Positions 1-8,956 of a DNA stretch of 64,000 nucleotides are shown piece by piece; the stretch's first letter is position 1; each line of letters starts with the position of its first letter. The DNA comes from Lentibacillus sp. CBA3610 (lineage in GTDB: Bacteria > Bacillota > Bacilli > Bacillales > Amphibacillaceae). The stretch spans positions 3,534,001 to 3,598,000 of the forward strand of contig NZ_CP035925.1 of NCBI RefSeq assembly GCF_013373365.1, written 5' to 3'. Under the pieces are notes generated by a model. That model made no database searches, was not told the DNA's origin, and saw only the letters and a program-made list of their open reading frames with translations. The position numbers and the translations under genes were made by a program.

Positions 1-498
1 TTCATCCAGGACGTATTCAGGCTGCTCATCCAGGTTTGTCGACACAAGGAATACTGACTCATCACTATGGTCATAAACAATAATGTTCTGATAAACCATT
101 AAGTGAAAATCCGGCATGTCAATATCGTCAGGTAAATCTTCGCCAATGTTTTCATAGCTTCGGATGGCATCATAGCCGATGTATCCGACAGCACCGCCTA
201 AAAATGGAAATGGCAGCCGGGAATCCAACTGAGGGAATTTGTTTTGAAAAACAGATAAAAAAGGTTCGTTTCGGTACTCGGTGGTTTTCTTCCCATGATG
301 CAAAATGGTTGTTACATTGCCGGCGCCTGTGAATTCCTGATAAGGATCAGCACCAATAAAGGAATACTTGCCTTTTTCCTCATGCTGGATTGAGCTTTCC
401 AATAAAAACTTTTTCCTGCCGTAGAGATTTTCGTATATCCCAATCGGCGTCAGTGTATCGGCATTCAGTTTGATGTACTTGTAGGGGAGTGTGTTCAT
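1..498 (-). CDS. trpE: Anthranilate synthase component I, N-terminal part
   Basis: First committed enzyme of tryptophan synthesis (chorismate plus ammonia or glutamine to anthranilate); cytoplasmic. Only the first 166 codons lie in the window and the 3' end is beyond position 1. The visible N-terminal domain has the family pattern: the regulatory LLESS motif, then KYSFIGADP, then FLGGAVGYIGYD. The start at 498 has an AGGAG site seven bases upstream. The gene follows two tandem T-box leaders that carry tryptophan specifier codons, so it is almost certainly the first gene of a trp operon. Identification rests on motif recognition; a paralogue such as PabB is less likely given the Trp leaders. 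Confidence 0.88.
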   Translation of the reverse strand, partial: MNTLPYKYIKLNADTLTPIGIYENLYGRKKFLLESSIQHEEKGKYSFIGADPYQEFTGAGNVTTILHHGKKTTEYRNEPFLSVFQNKFPQLDSRLPFPFLGGAVGYIGYDAIRSYENIGEDLPDDIDMPDFHLMVYQNIIVYDHSDESVFLVSTNLDEQPEYVLDE

Positions 499-528
499 CT
501 GTTCAAACTCCTTTCATGTTCATTTGAA

Positions 529-840
529 TAAAAAAATCCTCTGCAAACACACATATAATTTGTGTTTGCAGAGGACGATTGCGACCGCGGTGCCACCTCT
601 TTTGGAGATTCTCATAAATCCCCATCTTGTTCAGATACGGGAAAAATCTATTTCCTATATCCTATCCGTATAACGGCGGAATTCCGTGTTTCCGTACTGG
701 CATTCAGGAAACCTCTTGTAAGTCCATTCAGCCATCATTCACGTACCGGTATCGCACCATCACCGGCTCTCTTGGACGCTTCACGAAAGCTTACTTCTCT
801 TACTCAGGCGATTTATCGTTATTTTAGTTTTGTGACATAC
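529..840 (-). promoter_or_regulatory. Proximal Trp T-box riboswitch
   Basis: Leader read on the minus strand just before trpE. The conserved T-box sequence (AGGTGGCACCGCG) lies at 586-601. A 14-bp perfect terminator stem (537-550 with 562-575) is followed by a run of seven T. The specifier loop holds a TGG tryptophan codon at 724-726 in the usual AATGGAC context. By family knowledge, uncharged tRNA-Trp would stabilise the antiterminator and allow trpE transcription. Confidence 0.9.
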
Positions 841-1121
841 AAAAGGGTCCCCCATCCGAAAAGGACGAGGAACCCGTGGTACCACCTTTATTAGCTGAAA
901 AACAGCTCACTTTGGTCATATCAAGCGATCATGCTTAATAGGTGTCTCGTGTAACGATGAGACCTGATCGCCAAAGCCTACTGCACAAATTGGTTCGGTC
1001 TGGAAGCTCAGAAGTCCATTCATCTGCCCGACACACCGGTTCACACCCGCCACCGGCTCTCTTGAGTGAAAAAGACAGATTACTAATCTTCATCATGGCT
1101 CAGTTCGAAATTTAATTATTG
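841..1121 (-). promoter_or_regulatory. Distal Trp T-box riboswitch
   Basis: A second complete T-box upstream of the first, same strand. The T-box motif (AAAGGTGGTACCACGG) is at 874-889. A roughly 13-bp terminator stem spans 845-875 with a T run at 841-844. The specifier TGG codon is at 1016-1018, again in AATGGACTTCTGAGC context. Two tandem Trp T-boxes give a steeper response and are known from some Bacillales trp operons. Confidence 0.9.
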
Positions 1122-1127
1122 TCATTC

Positions 1128-1156
1128 ATAATAGTGCTGTTTTCGCTTGCTGTCAA
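1128..1156 (-). promoter_or_regulatory. trp operon promoter (sigma-A)
   Basis: Minus-strand TTGACA (1151-1156) and TATTAT (1128-1133) separated by 17 bp, placed directly upstream of the distal T-box. Transcription would start near 1121. Confidence 0.75.
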
Positions 1157-1242
1157 GTGGTTTTTGAAAAATTATTAAATAATGCTGTCTCAAACATGCT
1201 GTCATATGCTATTTTAGATATATACATTTTTTTATAAAGCAA

Positions 1243-1343
1243 GTTCAAAAAGTCCGGTAACAATGACACATCGAATAGTGCGGGCTTTGCGATAGGATAT
1301 CGCGACTTAGCCTGCCTGTCCTTGTTACCCTCCTTTTTTGAAC
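1243..1343. repeat. 101-bp element with terminal inverted repeats
   Basis: Both ends read GTTCAAAAA inwards, followed at slightly different spacing by GGTAACAA on both arms. The interior contains a perfect GCGATA/TATCGC hairpin (loop GGA) at 1290-1304. The element ends 27 bp before the ddl start, so it would fall within any ddl leader transcribed from further upstream. It resembles a MITE or a structured leader; no coding capacity is convincing. Confidence 0.55.
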
Positions 1344-1370
1344 ACACATTAAGAGAGGGAGTTCTGGAAC

Positions 1371-2477
1371 ATGCCAAAGAAAAAGGTTGGAATTATTTTT
1401 GGCGGGAAATCTGCTGAGCATGAAGTGTCATTGCAATCAGCTAAAAATATTGTTGATGCGATTGATAAAGATAAATATGAGGTTGTTTTAATCGGGATTG
1501 ATAAACAGGGGAAGTGGCATATCAATGATCAATCGTCCTATCTGATTAATGCGGAAAATCCGAAATTGATTCAATTGAATAAATCGAATGAGGCAGTTGC
1601 TATCGTACCGGGTGAAACGGATCATCAGCTAGTCAAGGCGGCAGATGCCAGTTTGCTTGACCAGTTGGATGCGGTGTTTCCAATTGTTCATGGCACATTA
1701 GGTGAGGATGGCAGCCTGCAGGGAATGATGCAGATTGCGAATTTGCCGTTTGTCGGAACCAGTGTACTGGGGTCTGCCATTTGTATGGATAAGGATATTG
1801 CCAAACGACTGCTGAAGGCCGCGGGTATTCAAGTGGCAAATGGATTGGCATTTTCACGTGCAGAACGGGGTCAGATTGATTTTGCCTCGGTAAAAAAGCA
1901 GGTGGGTGCGCCAATGTTTGTCAAACCTGCAAATCAAGGGTCCTCTGTCGGGGTGAGTAAGGTATCAACGGAAGAAACGTTTGATAAAGCGATCGATCAG
2001 GCATTTCAGTATGATCGAAAAGTGGTTATAGAGGAGACACTTAAAGGCCGGGAAATCGAGTGTGCTGTATTGGGGAATGATGAACCGAAATCTTCAGTGC
2101 CGGGCGAAATTTTACCGCAAACTGAATTCTACTCATATGAATCCAAATATATTGACGAAACCGGGGCAGAGCTGGAAATGCCTGCTGAATTGTCAAATGA
2201 GGATACTGAAAAACTGAAAAAAACAGCTGTGGAAGCTTTCAAAACGCTTGAATGTGAAGGGCTGGCCCGTGTTGATTTTTTCTTGACTGAAGATGGGGAA
2301 GTTTATGTGAATGAGGTTAATACACTTCCAGGATTTACCCGAATCAGTATGTATCCGAAATTGTGGGAACTCAGCGGTGTTTCTTATCCGGAGTTAATTG
2401 ATCGTTTGATTGAATTGGCTATTGAGCGCCACCAGCAAAACAGTTCCTTGAAAAGTGCTGTATGGGATGAGGGATAG
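1371..2477 (+). CDS. ddl: D-alanine--D-alanine ligase
   Basis: Joins two D-alanines with ATP to make the dipeptide for peptidoglycan precursors; cytoplasmic. The 368-residue protein has an N-terminal FGGKSAEHEVSL motif, the ATP-grasp lid with GSSVGVSK, and the C-terminal EVNTLPGFT metal/substrate motif, and has normal length for the Ddl family. The start is preceded by GAGGGAG. It stands alone, with the trp leader divergent on the left and the nitroreductase convergent on the right. A repeat array lies between its stop codon and the shared terminator. Confidence 0.95.
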   Translation: MPKKKVGIIFGGKSAEHEVSLQSAKNIVDAIDKDKYEVVLIGIDKQGKWHINDQSSYLINAENPKLIQLNKSNEAVAIVPGETDHQLVKAADASLLDQLDAVFPIVHGTLGEDGSLQGMMQIANLPFVGTSVLGSAICMDKDIAKRLLKAAGIQVANGLAFSRAERGQIDFASVKKQVGAPMFVKPANQGSSVGVSKVSTEETFDKAIDQAFQYDRKVVIEETLKGREIECAVLGNDEPKSSVPGEILPQTEFYSYESKYIDETGAELEMPAELSNEDTEKLKKTAVEAFKTLECEGLARVDFFLTEDGEVYVNEVNTLPGFTRISMYPKLWELSGVSYPELIDRLIELAIERHQQNSSLKSAVWDEG

Positions 2478-2486
2478 GTGCTGAAG

Positions 2487-2695
2487 ATCAGCGGAAACGT
2501 GTCGTGAATCAGCAGAAGAAGCAAAGTATCAGCAGGAGAGCGGATGAATCAACAGAAGAGCGGGTAAATCAGCAGAAGAAAAGAAATATCAACAGAAGAG
2601 CGGATAAATCAACAGAAGAGCAGAAATATCAACGGAAGAGCAGAAATATCAGCAGTAGAAAAGAAATATCAACAGAAGCGCATATGCATCAGCAC
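2487..2695. repeat. 20-bp spaced-word array A (ATCARCAGAAGAG)
   Basis: Eleven imperfect units whose ATC core starts at 2487, 2508, 2528, 2548, 2568, 2588, 2608, 2628, 2648, 2668 and 2688. The step is exactly 20 bp after the first. The core word is ATCARCAGAAGAG, followed by about seven looser bases. It lies between the ddl stop codon and the terminator, so it would be transcribed as ddl 3' UTR. A long reading frame through it is only a by-product of 3 x 20 = 60 bases. Confidence 0.9.
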
Positions 2696-2727
2696 AAAAA
2701 GGCTGCTCCTTTATGGAACAGCCTTTT
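2696..2727. terminator. Bidirectional terminator, ddl / nitroreductase
   Basis: Stem AAAAAGGCTG-TCC pairing with GGA-CAGCCTTTT. A-rich and T-rich flanks on either side suit termination from both converging genes. Confidence 0.8.
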
Positions 2728-2728
2728 C

Positions 2729-3289
2729 CTATCCTTTGAATGTGGTGAATTTCTCCGCAGCGGGTATACGGTCTTTTTTGGCAGGTTTTTCATCAAAATA
2801 GCCAAGATGCAGGAAGCCGACGATTTTTTCATTTTCTCCGACGTTCAGAATTTCTTTGACTTGTGAATCATAAATGTGTGAATTGGTTTTCCAGACGACG
2901 CCAAGTTGCTGTTCCCAGGCAAGCAGCCAAAAGTTCTGGATCATGCTGGCGGTTGCCCCGAAGTTTTCATCCCATTGCTTCGTGCTCTTGGGTTCATCCA
3001 TCACGACAATAAGAAAGGCGGTTGGCTCTCTGAGATATTCCAGGCGGTTTTGCTGTCTTTCTTCCGGATAGGTGGCCGCAACTTGTTGCGCAAAGCTTTC
3101 GGTTTGAAACGGTCCAACGAAAATGAAGCGCCAAGGCTGACGAACGCCATGTGTGGGTGCCCAGACGGCATCTGCCAAGAGTTCCTTTACTGTTTCCTCG
3201 GTAACAGGTTTATGATTATAGTGTTTTTTGACAGAACGACGGTCACGGATCACCTTTTGCAGTGCGGTTGGCTGTTTTGTCAGTTCCAT
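2729..3289 (-). CDS. Nitroreductase family protein
   Basis: FMN-dependent NAD(P)H oxidoreductase of the nitroreductase fold, 186 residues, cytoplasmic. Seen: the FMN-phosphate motif RDRRSVKKH near the N-terminus, WAPTHGVRQPWRF in the middle, and a C-terminal VGFLHLGYFDEKP segment typical of the family. The frame is open 30 codons further upstream, but the start at 3289 has a GGAGG site at the right spacing and begins where the family homology begins. The natural substrate cannot be told from sequence. It is monocistronic and converges on ddl. Confidence 0.85.
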   Translation of the reverse strand: MELTKQPTALQKVIRDRRSVKKHYNHKPVTEETVKELLADAVWAPTHGVRQPWRFIFVGPFQTESFAQQVAATYPEERQQNRLEYLREPTAFLIVVMDEPKSTKQWDENFGATASMIQNFWLLAWEQQLGVVWKTNSHIYDSQVKEILNVGENEKIVGFLHLGYFDEKPAKKDRIPAAEKFTTFKG

Positions 3290-3421
3290 TTGATGTCCTC
3301 CCACATTCGTATTATATAAAATATATGCGGATAATTGATAATTATTTTCAATTACATTTGTAGCCATATTGTAGCTCATAAAGCATAAAAAAGCAAAATG
3401 AATAAATTTTTAAAAAGGGTC

Positions 3422-3508
3422 TTGATATGTGAAATTAATCACGTATAATGGGTGAGGAAGTTGGATTAAAAACCAAGTATTGTTAAATTGTATGTGAAAT
3501 AATTCACA
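3422..3508 (+). promoter_or_regulatory. Promoter with two Rex/FNR-type operators
   Basis: TTGATA (3422-3427) and TATAAT (3444-3449) are 16 bp apart. The whole spacer is the palindrome TGTGAAATTAATCACG (3428-3443). A second site, TGTGAAATAATTCACA (3493-3508), lies about 40 bp past the start of transcription. Both fit the FNR/CRP pattern TGTGA-N6-TCACA, and the second also fits the Rex pattern in all but one base. Positions within and downstream of the promoter argue for repression. Confidence 0.7.
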
Positions 3509-3527
3509 AATATAGGGGGGGAGAAAA

Positions 3528-4562
3528 ATGAAATCGTTTCTAAATCAAAAAGGGGTTTCGTTGTCTATTCGAGAATATGTCATTACGGCATTAAGTTATA
3601 TGGCACTGGGGTTGTTCTCGTCTTTAATCATTGGTCTTATTATCCAGACAATCGGGGAGCAGGCGGTTGCTTTGGGATTTGACAATCTCGAATTTATGGT
3701 TGAAATGGGCGGCTATGCCATGGAAACCAAAATCATGGGCGGTGCTATTGGTGTAGCGATTGCCTATGGCTTGAAGGCACCACCGCTTGTCCTTTTTTCA
3801 GCACTTTTTGCCGGAGCATTCGGAGCTGAACTTGGCGGACCTGCCGGGAGCTATGTGACAGCGTTGTTTGCAACAGAATTTGGGAAAATTGTCTATAAAA
3901 CGACGCGTGTGGATATTATTGTAACGCCATTTGTGACCATCTTCATCGGTTTTGTAGTCGGAACGTTTATTGGCCCGCCGATTAACACATTTATGGTCTG
4001 GTTTGGCGAGATTATTAACTGGTCAACCGAACAGCAGCCGTTTATCATGGGAATTCTAGTTGCGGTTTTGATGGGATGGGCATTGACGGCTCCAATATCC
4101 AGTCTTGCTATTGCCATCATGCTTTCGATTGACGGGTTGGCTGCTGGAGCGGCAACGATTGGATGTGCGGCGCAGATGATGGGCTTTGCAGCATCCAGTT
4201 ACCGTGATAATGGGTTTGGCGGATTGCTGGCACAAGGAATTGGCACATCGATGCTGCAAATCGCAAATATATTGAAAAAGCCAATTATTATTGTCCCACC
4301 GACTATTGCCGGAGCTCTTTTAGCACCATTTGCGACCGTCTGGCTTGGGCTAACGAATAATGAGCTTGGTGCCGGTATGGGAACAAGCGGGCTGGTCGGC
4401 CAAATTATGACCTTTGAATCGATGGGCTTCTCATGGGATGTTTTTTGGTCGATGATGGTTCTGCATGTTGTTGCACCGGCAATCATCAGTCTTGTGATTG
4501 CTGAATGGTTCCGGAAAAAAGGCTGGATCAAGCCGGGCGATATGACAATTGAATATGAATAA
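3528..4562 (+). CDS. PTS EIIC-like membrane protein (PTS_EIIC_2 type)
   Basis: A 344-residue, very hydrophobic protein with about ten membrane segments. It starts with a short cytoplasmic stretch (KSFLNQKGVSLSIREYVI) and has glycine-rich loops such as FGAELGGPAGSYV. I read it as the stand-alone EIIC-like family, which lacks IIA and IIB domains; no other PTS gene is nearby, so sugar transport is unproven. The start has a G7 ribosome site six bases away. The promoter holds two redox-type operators, which suggests expression tied to oxygen or NADH status. Confidence 0.65.
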   Translation: MKSFLNQKGVSLSIREYVITALSYMALGLFSSLIIGLIIQTIGEQAVALGFDNLEFMVEMGGYAMETKIMGGAIGVAIAYGLKAPPLVLFSALFAGAFGAELGGPAGSYVTALFATEFGKIVYKTTRVDIIVTPFVTIFIGFVVGTFIGPPINTFMVWFGEIINWSTEQQPFIMGILVAVLMGWALTAPISSLAIAIMLSIDGLAAGAATIGCAAQMMGFAASSYRDNGFGGLLAQGIGTSMLQIANILKKPIIIVPPTIAGALLAPFATVWLGLTNNELGAGMGTSGLVGQIMTFESMGFSWDVFWSMMVLHVVAPAIISLVIAEWFRKKGWIKPGDMTIEYE

Positions 4563-4664
4563 TAAAGTCGCCTGCGTATGTATTTTGTCACATGATCGTT
4601 AAAGGTTCTCTGTTATACTGGTGGCAAAAGCTATACATTTTTTCAGTAGAAAGGAAGATGTGTG

Positions 4665-5117
4665 ATGGATCAGTTTATGGAGCGGGCAGTTGAGCTTGCG
4701 ACGGAGAACGTCCGAGATGGCGGGGAGCCTTTTGGTGCCGTCCTCGTAAAAAATGATAAACAGGTGACCGAGGGTGTCAATGAACTGCATAGTCGGTTTG
4801 ATATTACGGCACATGCAGAAATTCAGGCAATGCGAAAGGCACAAAAGATGATGCATTCACATGTGTTACAGGGGTATACGATGTACGCCAGTGGTGAGCC
4901 GTGTCCAATGTGTCTGACAGCGATGTACTTTGCGGGTATTGAGACGATTTATTATTGTGCTACATCTGAGGATGCAGTTGATGCAGGCTTAGGTAAGGCG
5001 AAAAATATTTACGAGGAATTACAGAAATCGAAAGACGGTCGCTCAATCGAAATGATTCATATGCCATTAAAGGATGCCCAGGAGGATCCGATGCAGCTAT
5101 GGAAGGAACGCTCCTAG
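4665..5117 (+). CDS. guaD: Guanine deaminase / nucleoside deaminase family
   Basis: Zinc-dependent deaminase of the cytidine-deaminase fold; guanine to xanthine is the likely reaction. The 150-residue protein has the catalytic HAE motif, the PCPMC zinc ligands, and overall similarity to Bacillus GuaD. A GTG lies one codon upstream, but the ATG at 4665 has the better spacing to AAGGAAG. The stop codon TAG is part of the CTAG target duplication of the IS element that follows. The uninterrupted ancestor would have ended at the same codon, so the gene is intact. Its own terminator has been pushed away by the insertion. Confidence 0.8.
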   Translation: MDQFMERAVELATENVRDGGEPFGAVLVKNDKQVTEGVNELHSRFDITAHAEIQAMRKAQKMMHSHVLQGYTMYASGEPCPMCLTAMYFAGIETIYYCATSEDAVDAGLGKAKNIYEELQKSKDGRSIEMIHMPLKDAQEDPMQLWKERS

Positions 5118-5300
5118 GAGCCTTGGACAGAAGTATGCCGTAATTTATGTAAAATAATGTATATTCGATAATTGATTAAAATTGCTTTAAATATGCTTTG
5201 GATGAAATCGCCTAATACCCTTTCAATGCAGGGTTTATAAGGTTTTAACCATTAGAAAAGCACTCTTTTAATGTACAATGTTTTTGAGAGAAAAACAAAC

Positions 5301-5373
5301 CAACGAAGAGTGCTTTGAATTTCATTGTACCTTATTTGTTTAAAAAACGCCACAGTTTAGCCACTCTTCGTTG
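5301..5373 (+). promoter_or_regulatory. Leader hairpin of the outer IS
   Basis: Twelve-base perfect inverted repeat, CAACGAAGAGTG (5301-5312) with CACTCTTCGTTG (5362-5373), ending 24 bp before the transposase start. Such structures often keep outside transcription from entering a transposase gene; that role is inferred here. Confidence 0.5.
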
Positions 5374-5841
5374 AATCTCAAAACGAGGAGAGATTAAATG
5401 GCACAACGAAACCCCGATGCCCCTAATCAGATTGTTCTTTTCCAGGAATTATTACAGGACAAGATTGAACATAAGCCACATGCTGCCCGGTTCTTTTCGT
5501 ACTTGGCAGAGGAGTTGGATCTGACCTACTATGAACGCTTACGAATGGGGCGCCACCTACACCCGCCGTATCGTAACGGCTGTTATTTTTTACGCCCATG
5601 TACCATGGACATTATGCAGCTCAGAAGATCTGTCGTTTGCCGAGGACAGTATTGGCGCACAGTGGATATATCCGGCATGCGTATGCCAAGTTATAAACAG
5701 TAGAACGAACGATAGATGCTCTTTGGCTGAAGTGGACCGCCTTTTCATTTCAAGTCATTGGAATCTGTGAAGGTTGTCCCTGATTGGCCGACAACGCATG
5801 CATATTGATGGTACAAAAGTCAAAAGCCAATGCCTCGAAGC

Positions 5842-7468
5842 CAGCACTGAGGATAAATTTATTTTCATATTCACTTGTTTCTTTGAAATTCACTATATTA
5901 AACACTGAATATTCGGAAATTATTTTTCTCCTATTTTACCAAAAAAGAGAAGCCGAATTTTCAGGGGATAATTTTTTGAAAACTTTACACAAATAGATTT
6001 CTTTGCTTGGCATCACATCCTTTGCTAATATGAATCTATCAGGTGAACCGCACTGTATAGGTTTACCATTTCGTTATATCCTCGTCTGGTTAGTCGTTTT
6101 GTTCTGATGGTCTCTAACAGATTTGAGGATATTTCTTTTGCCGTCTTTTTGACACGCTTAAGTATGTTTGAGCCATTTTCAAATAGCTGCATCAAAATAT
6201 CCGTTATTTGTGTCAAAAGATAATGGTTCTTCATGGCCGTGTAATCATGGCTTGATGCATGTCGATTATGATATTCGGAATATGCTTTTTGTCTGTTGAA
6301 ACCTTCATTTTCAATCTTCCAGCGGCTTCTGCCTGCATTAGAGAAGCTTTCGACAGTTTTTATCCGTGATTTTGATATCGGTCAAAAACATGAAACGCTT
6401 TTGGCCATCTGCCGTTTGATCGTACCTTCCAATACATGAATGTCCCAATCATTATACGCAATGTGATTAACCCAACGAATCTTGTCCTGCTGCCCTTTCC
6501 ATTAGTCTCTTCATCTTATCCAACGCATGAAACTCTTCACTGATGCTTTTGATGCGGTCTTCTTTAAAGCGTAACAGGAACTTCCAATGGTTGTTATGAC
6601 AGGTTTTAAATACGTTCTCACATGCATACAGACTATCGGCAATAATGCAGATTGGCAGCCTCTTAAATGTTTGATTTAATCGGGAAGCCATACGATAAAA
6701 CGCATTTAATTCACAGTCCTGTTTGGGACCTCTTCTGACTTCATCTCAATAAACTCGGAATCAACACTGAAAACCCATATTGCCAACACCAGTTTCGCCT
6801 CCAGGACATGATGCATGTAAACAGTCTTTCGACATTCCCTTCTTCGTTCTTTGTATTTCCCGCCTCAAGCATGATCGCAATGCTTCTGATTGAAACGTGA
6901 ATAACCCGGTCCATCAAAATTAATAAATCGCCCCAATTACTTGCCGCCAATACGGCCATCTCAAAACCACCTCTTTTCAATAACTCCCTGATCATATAAG
7001 TCCGTATGTTACGCAGTTCATCCGGTTCCAGCGCGAGAGGAGTCATTGATGGTGTCGTAATGTGGTAATTCCTCCAAGGTTTCAATGTTCAACGCCTTTT
7101 TGATGTTGACAATACATTCATCTTTGTTGAATTGATTCGTCATCGATCGCATGCTTTTTCAGTCACATACATTTCAGGATGATCATGAAAAGAAGGATAT
7201 CGCACCCATAATCGATATAGCTTTGATGGCGTGGATCAGAGACATGTTTCATTATGTTTTGCAAATCTTTAAAAAAGTGTTTCCTGAATTTCATGAGCTC
7301 GAAAAAATAATTTTCACCTTTTTCCATGTTTCTTTTTATTTTTCTCGTTACCATCTTAAAATCCCCCTAAAATATGCGGTATAATAGGCTTTCTCGTAAT
7401 TATATTATACCATGTTTTTCCATATTTTAGGTCGTATTAGCTCGAAAAATTTTTACTCTTCAGTGCTG
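5842..7468 (-). mobile_element. Inner insertion sequence nested in the IS1182 element
   Basis: A 1627-bp element with imperfect terminal inverted repeats that share CAGCACTGA followed by A/T-rich sequence. It is flanked by a 9-bp duplication CCTCGAAGC (5833-5841 and 7469-7477). It lies inside the transposase codons for KANASK of the outer element. Its own transposase is on the minus strand and badly decayed. The length and 9-bp duplication resemble the IS4 superfamily, but I cannot assign the family. Confidence 0.85.
6025..7354 (-). pseudogene. Decayed DDE-type transposase of the inner IS
   Basis: Fragments in several minus-strand frames form one degenerate gene, beginning near 7354 with VTRKIKRNMEKGENYFFELMK. 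Later pieces include LEPDELRNIRTYMIRELLK, then LPICIIADSLYACENVFK (a likely catalytic-aspartate strand), then CHNNHWKFLLRFKEDRI, and finally KNHYLLTQITDILMQLFENG near 6234-6175. The protein looks like a DDE transposase of IS4/ISNCY character; the exact family is uncertain. Several stops and frame changes make it non-functional. Confidence 0.65.
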
Positions 7469-8956
7469 CCTCGAAGCACAAAGCGATGAGTTATGAGCAC
7501 CTGACAAAGAAAATCGATCGCCAAACAAACGATATGGAAGCATTATATGACGTTATTAAACCATACATAGATGAAGTGGAGCAGATGCCGGACCATAAGC
7601 TGAAAGCTTGTATACATGAACAGGCGGAGCAAGTGCAGCGTCTTTTGCGGAAACAGCATCAATCAGAATTACAACAAAAGGAACAGCAGGTATTCAACCT
7701 CGATTCAGAGGTAGAGGAAACCGAAACGAAGCGTGTTACGATGAGAAGTGTAAAATCAGTTGCCCTGTTTTAAATGATGTGCCAGCGAATCATTTGAACT
7801 GACAGGGATGTCTTTGAACGAACGTCGCATTTACACAGGATCGAATTCACACGATGGAAACAGGCAAAACAACACTGGAGCAAAGTGGCAAGGAAAATGG
7901 GAATAAAAAGATCCCACCAGGAAAACAAATCAATTTTACAGATCCAGATTCAAGTATCATGCTTACGAAACACCATGGTGTGCAGCAATGTTACAACCAT
8001 CTCGCCTGGGTTGATGTCAAAGCGCATATTATCCTTGGTGCACATACAAGCAACAATGCTTCCGATCAACTTGGGTTACAACCAACGTTGGAACATGCGG
8101 AAAAAATGTGCGGCTCGTTAAAAGACATACAAGCCGGCGCCGATGCCGGTTTTTTCTCAGCCAATAATATTGCTTTCATGAGAAGGAAAGGGACGGACTT
8201 TTATGCCTCGTACGCCGTAGCGAAATCCCCGTATGCCAAGGATAAGTTTGCGTATGATGCACAGAGTGATACCTACACATGCCCAGAGGGCCAGATGCTT
8301 TCACGGCAGAAAACAAAGAAATCAGGAAAGATTGGAGGAATACAGCAATAAAGAAGCCTGCCAGTCCTGCCCGCTTTAGCCCCGCACTGTACGAAAGCAA
8401 AGACGGTATTCGGAAAATAGAAAGGGATATGGAAAATGACCCTATCAGGGAAGAAGCGAAAGCGAAGGCTGACAGTGAGAAAGGTAAAGAAATTCTGAAA
8501 CAGAGAAAAAGCGTCCCGGAACCTGTATGGGGCAACATTCAAGTGCAGGATGAGTGGAAACAGATGCATGGACGTGGGATGGACAATGCTTCACGTGAAT
8601 TCAAATTGCACTGCGTCATGCACAATATCCGGAAAATCGTGAAAGTCTACTTTAACAGTCCGTCGTATCATGAAACGTCCACCAGAGGAACAATTATACA
8701 AGGATTACCGGCTAATAAAGCAGACTTAATGAGAGGAGGTGAATAACGTTTCGCTCAAGAAATTAAAAAATAACATAGTGAAGCTTATTTGGTGTGCCTT
8801 TTTTAAATGTCCTCTAATTCTTACATTAAACAAGCCAAAATGAAAACCCGGGCGTTTTTTTAAAGAAAACTTTTGTCCAAGACTCCTAGCCAATGAACCA
8901 TCACAGATATTATGATAGGGTAAAGCAAGCTGGATTATACAGAAGGGAGCGTCGTG

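Larger units (their letters stand above)
5398..8746 (+). pseudogene. IS1182-family transposase, split and frameshifted
   Basis: The reading runs MAQRNPDAPNQIVLF... from 5398, with a frame change near 5535. It reaches the conserved DGTKVKANASK motif just before 5841, where a second IS interrupts it. It resumes at 7469 (ASKHKAMSYEHLTKKI). It then has a stop near 7771, a further block with the catalytic-core region (VDVKAHIILGAHTSNNASD, GADAGFFSA), and a frame change near 8300. It ends with NASREFKLHCVMHNIRKIVK, the usual IS1182 C-terminus. At least three lesions besides the insertion make it dead. Confidence 0.85.
5118..8885 (+). mobile_element. Decayed IS1182-type insertion sequence (outer element)
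   Basis: The ends are 17-bp inverted repeats, GAGCCTTGGACAGAAGT at 5118-5134 and its counterpart at 8869-8885, with two mismatches. They are flanked on both sides by CTAG (5114-5117 and 8886-8889), which reads as a 4-bp target duplication. The element carries one plus-strand transposase gene, now broken, and a second insertion sequence. Without the inner insertion and its duplication it would be about 2.1 kb. No intact transposase remains, so it cannot move by itself. Confidence 0.85.

Noticed and set aside
562-894. 110-codon plus-strand frame
   Set aside because: It lies antisense to the two T-box leaders, whose structure explains the sequence completely.
1153-1377. 74-codon minus-strand frame at the ddl start
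   Set aside because: It covers the 101-bp inverted-repeat element and the trp promoter and begins inside ddl.
2504-2866. 120-codon reading frame through array A
   Set aside because: It is produced by a 20-bp repeat that returns to the same frame every 60 bases; the protein is a low-complexity repeat and extends into the terminator and the convergent gene.
5398-8746. Possible programmed frameshift in the IS1182 transposase
   Set aside because: There are at least three separate lesions as well as the inner insertion, so decay explains it better than recoding.
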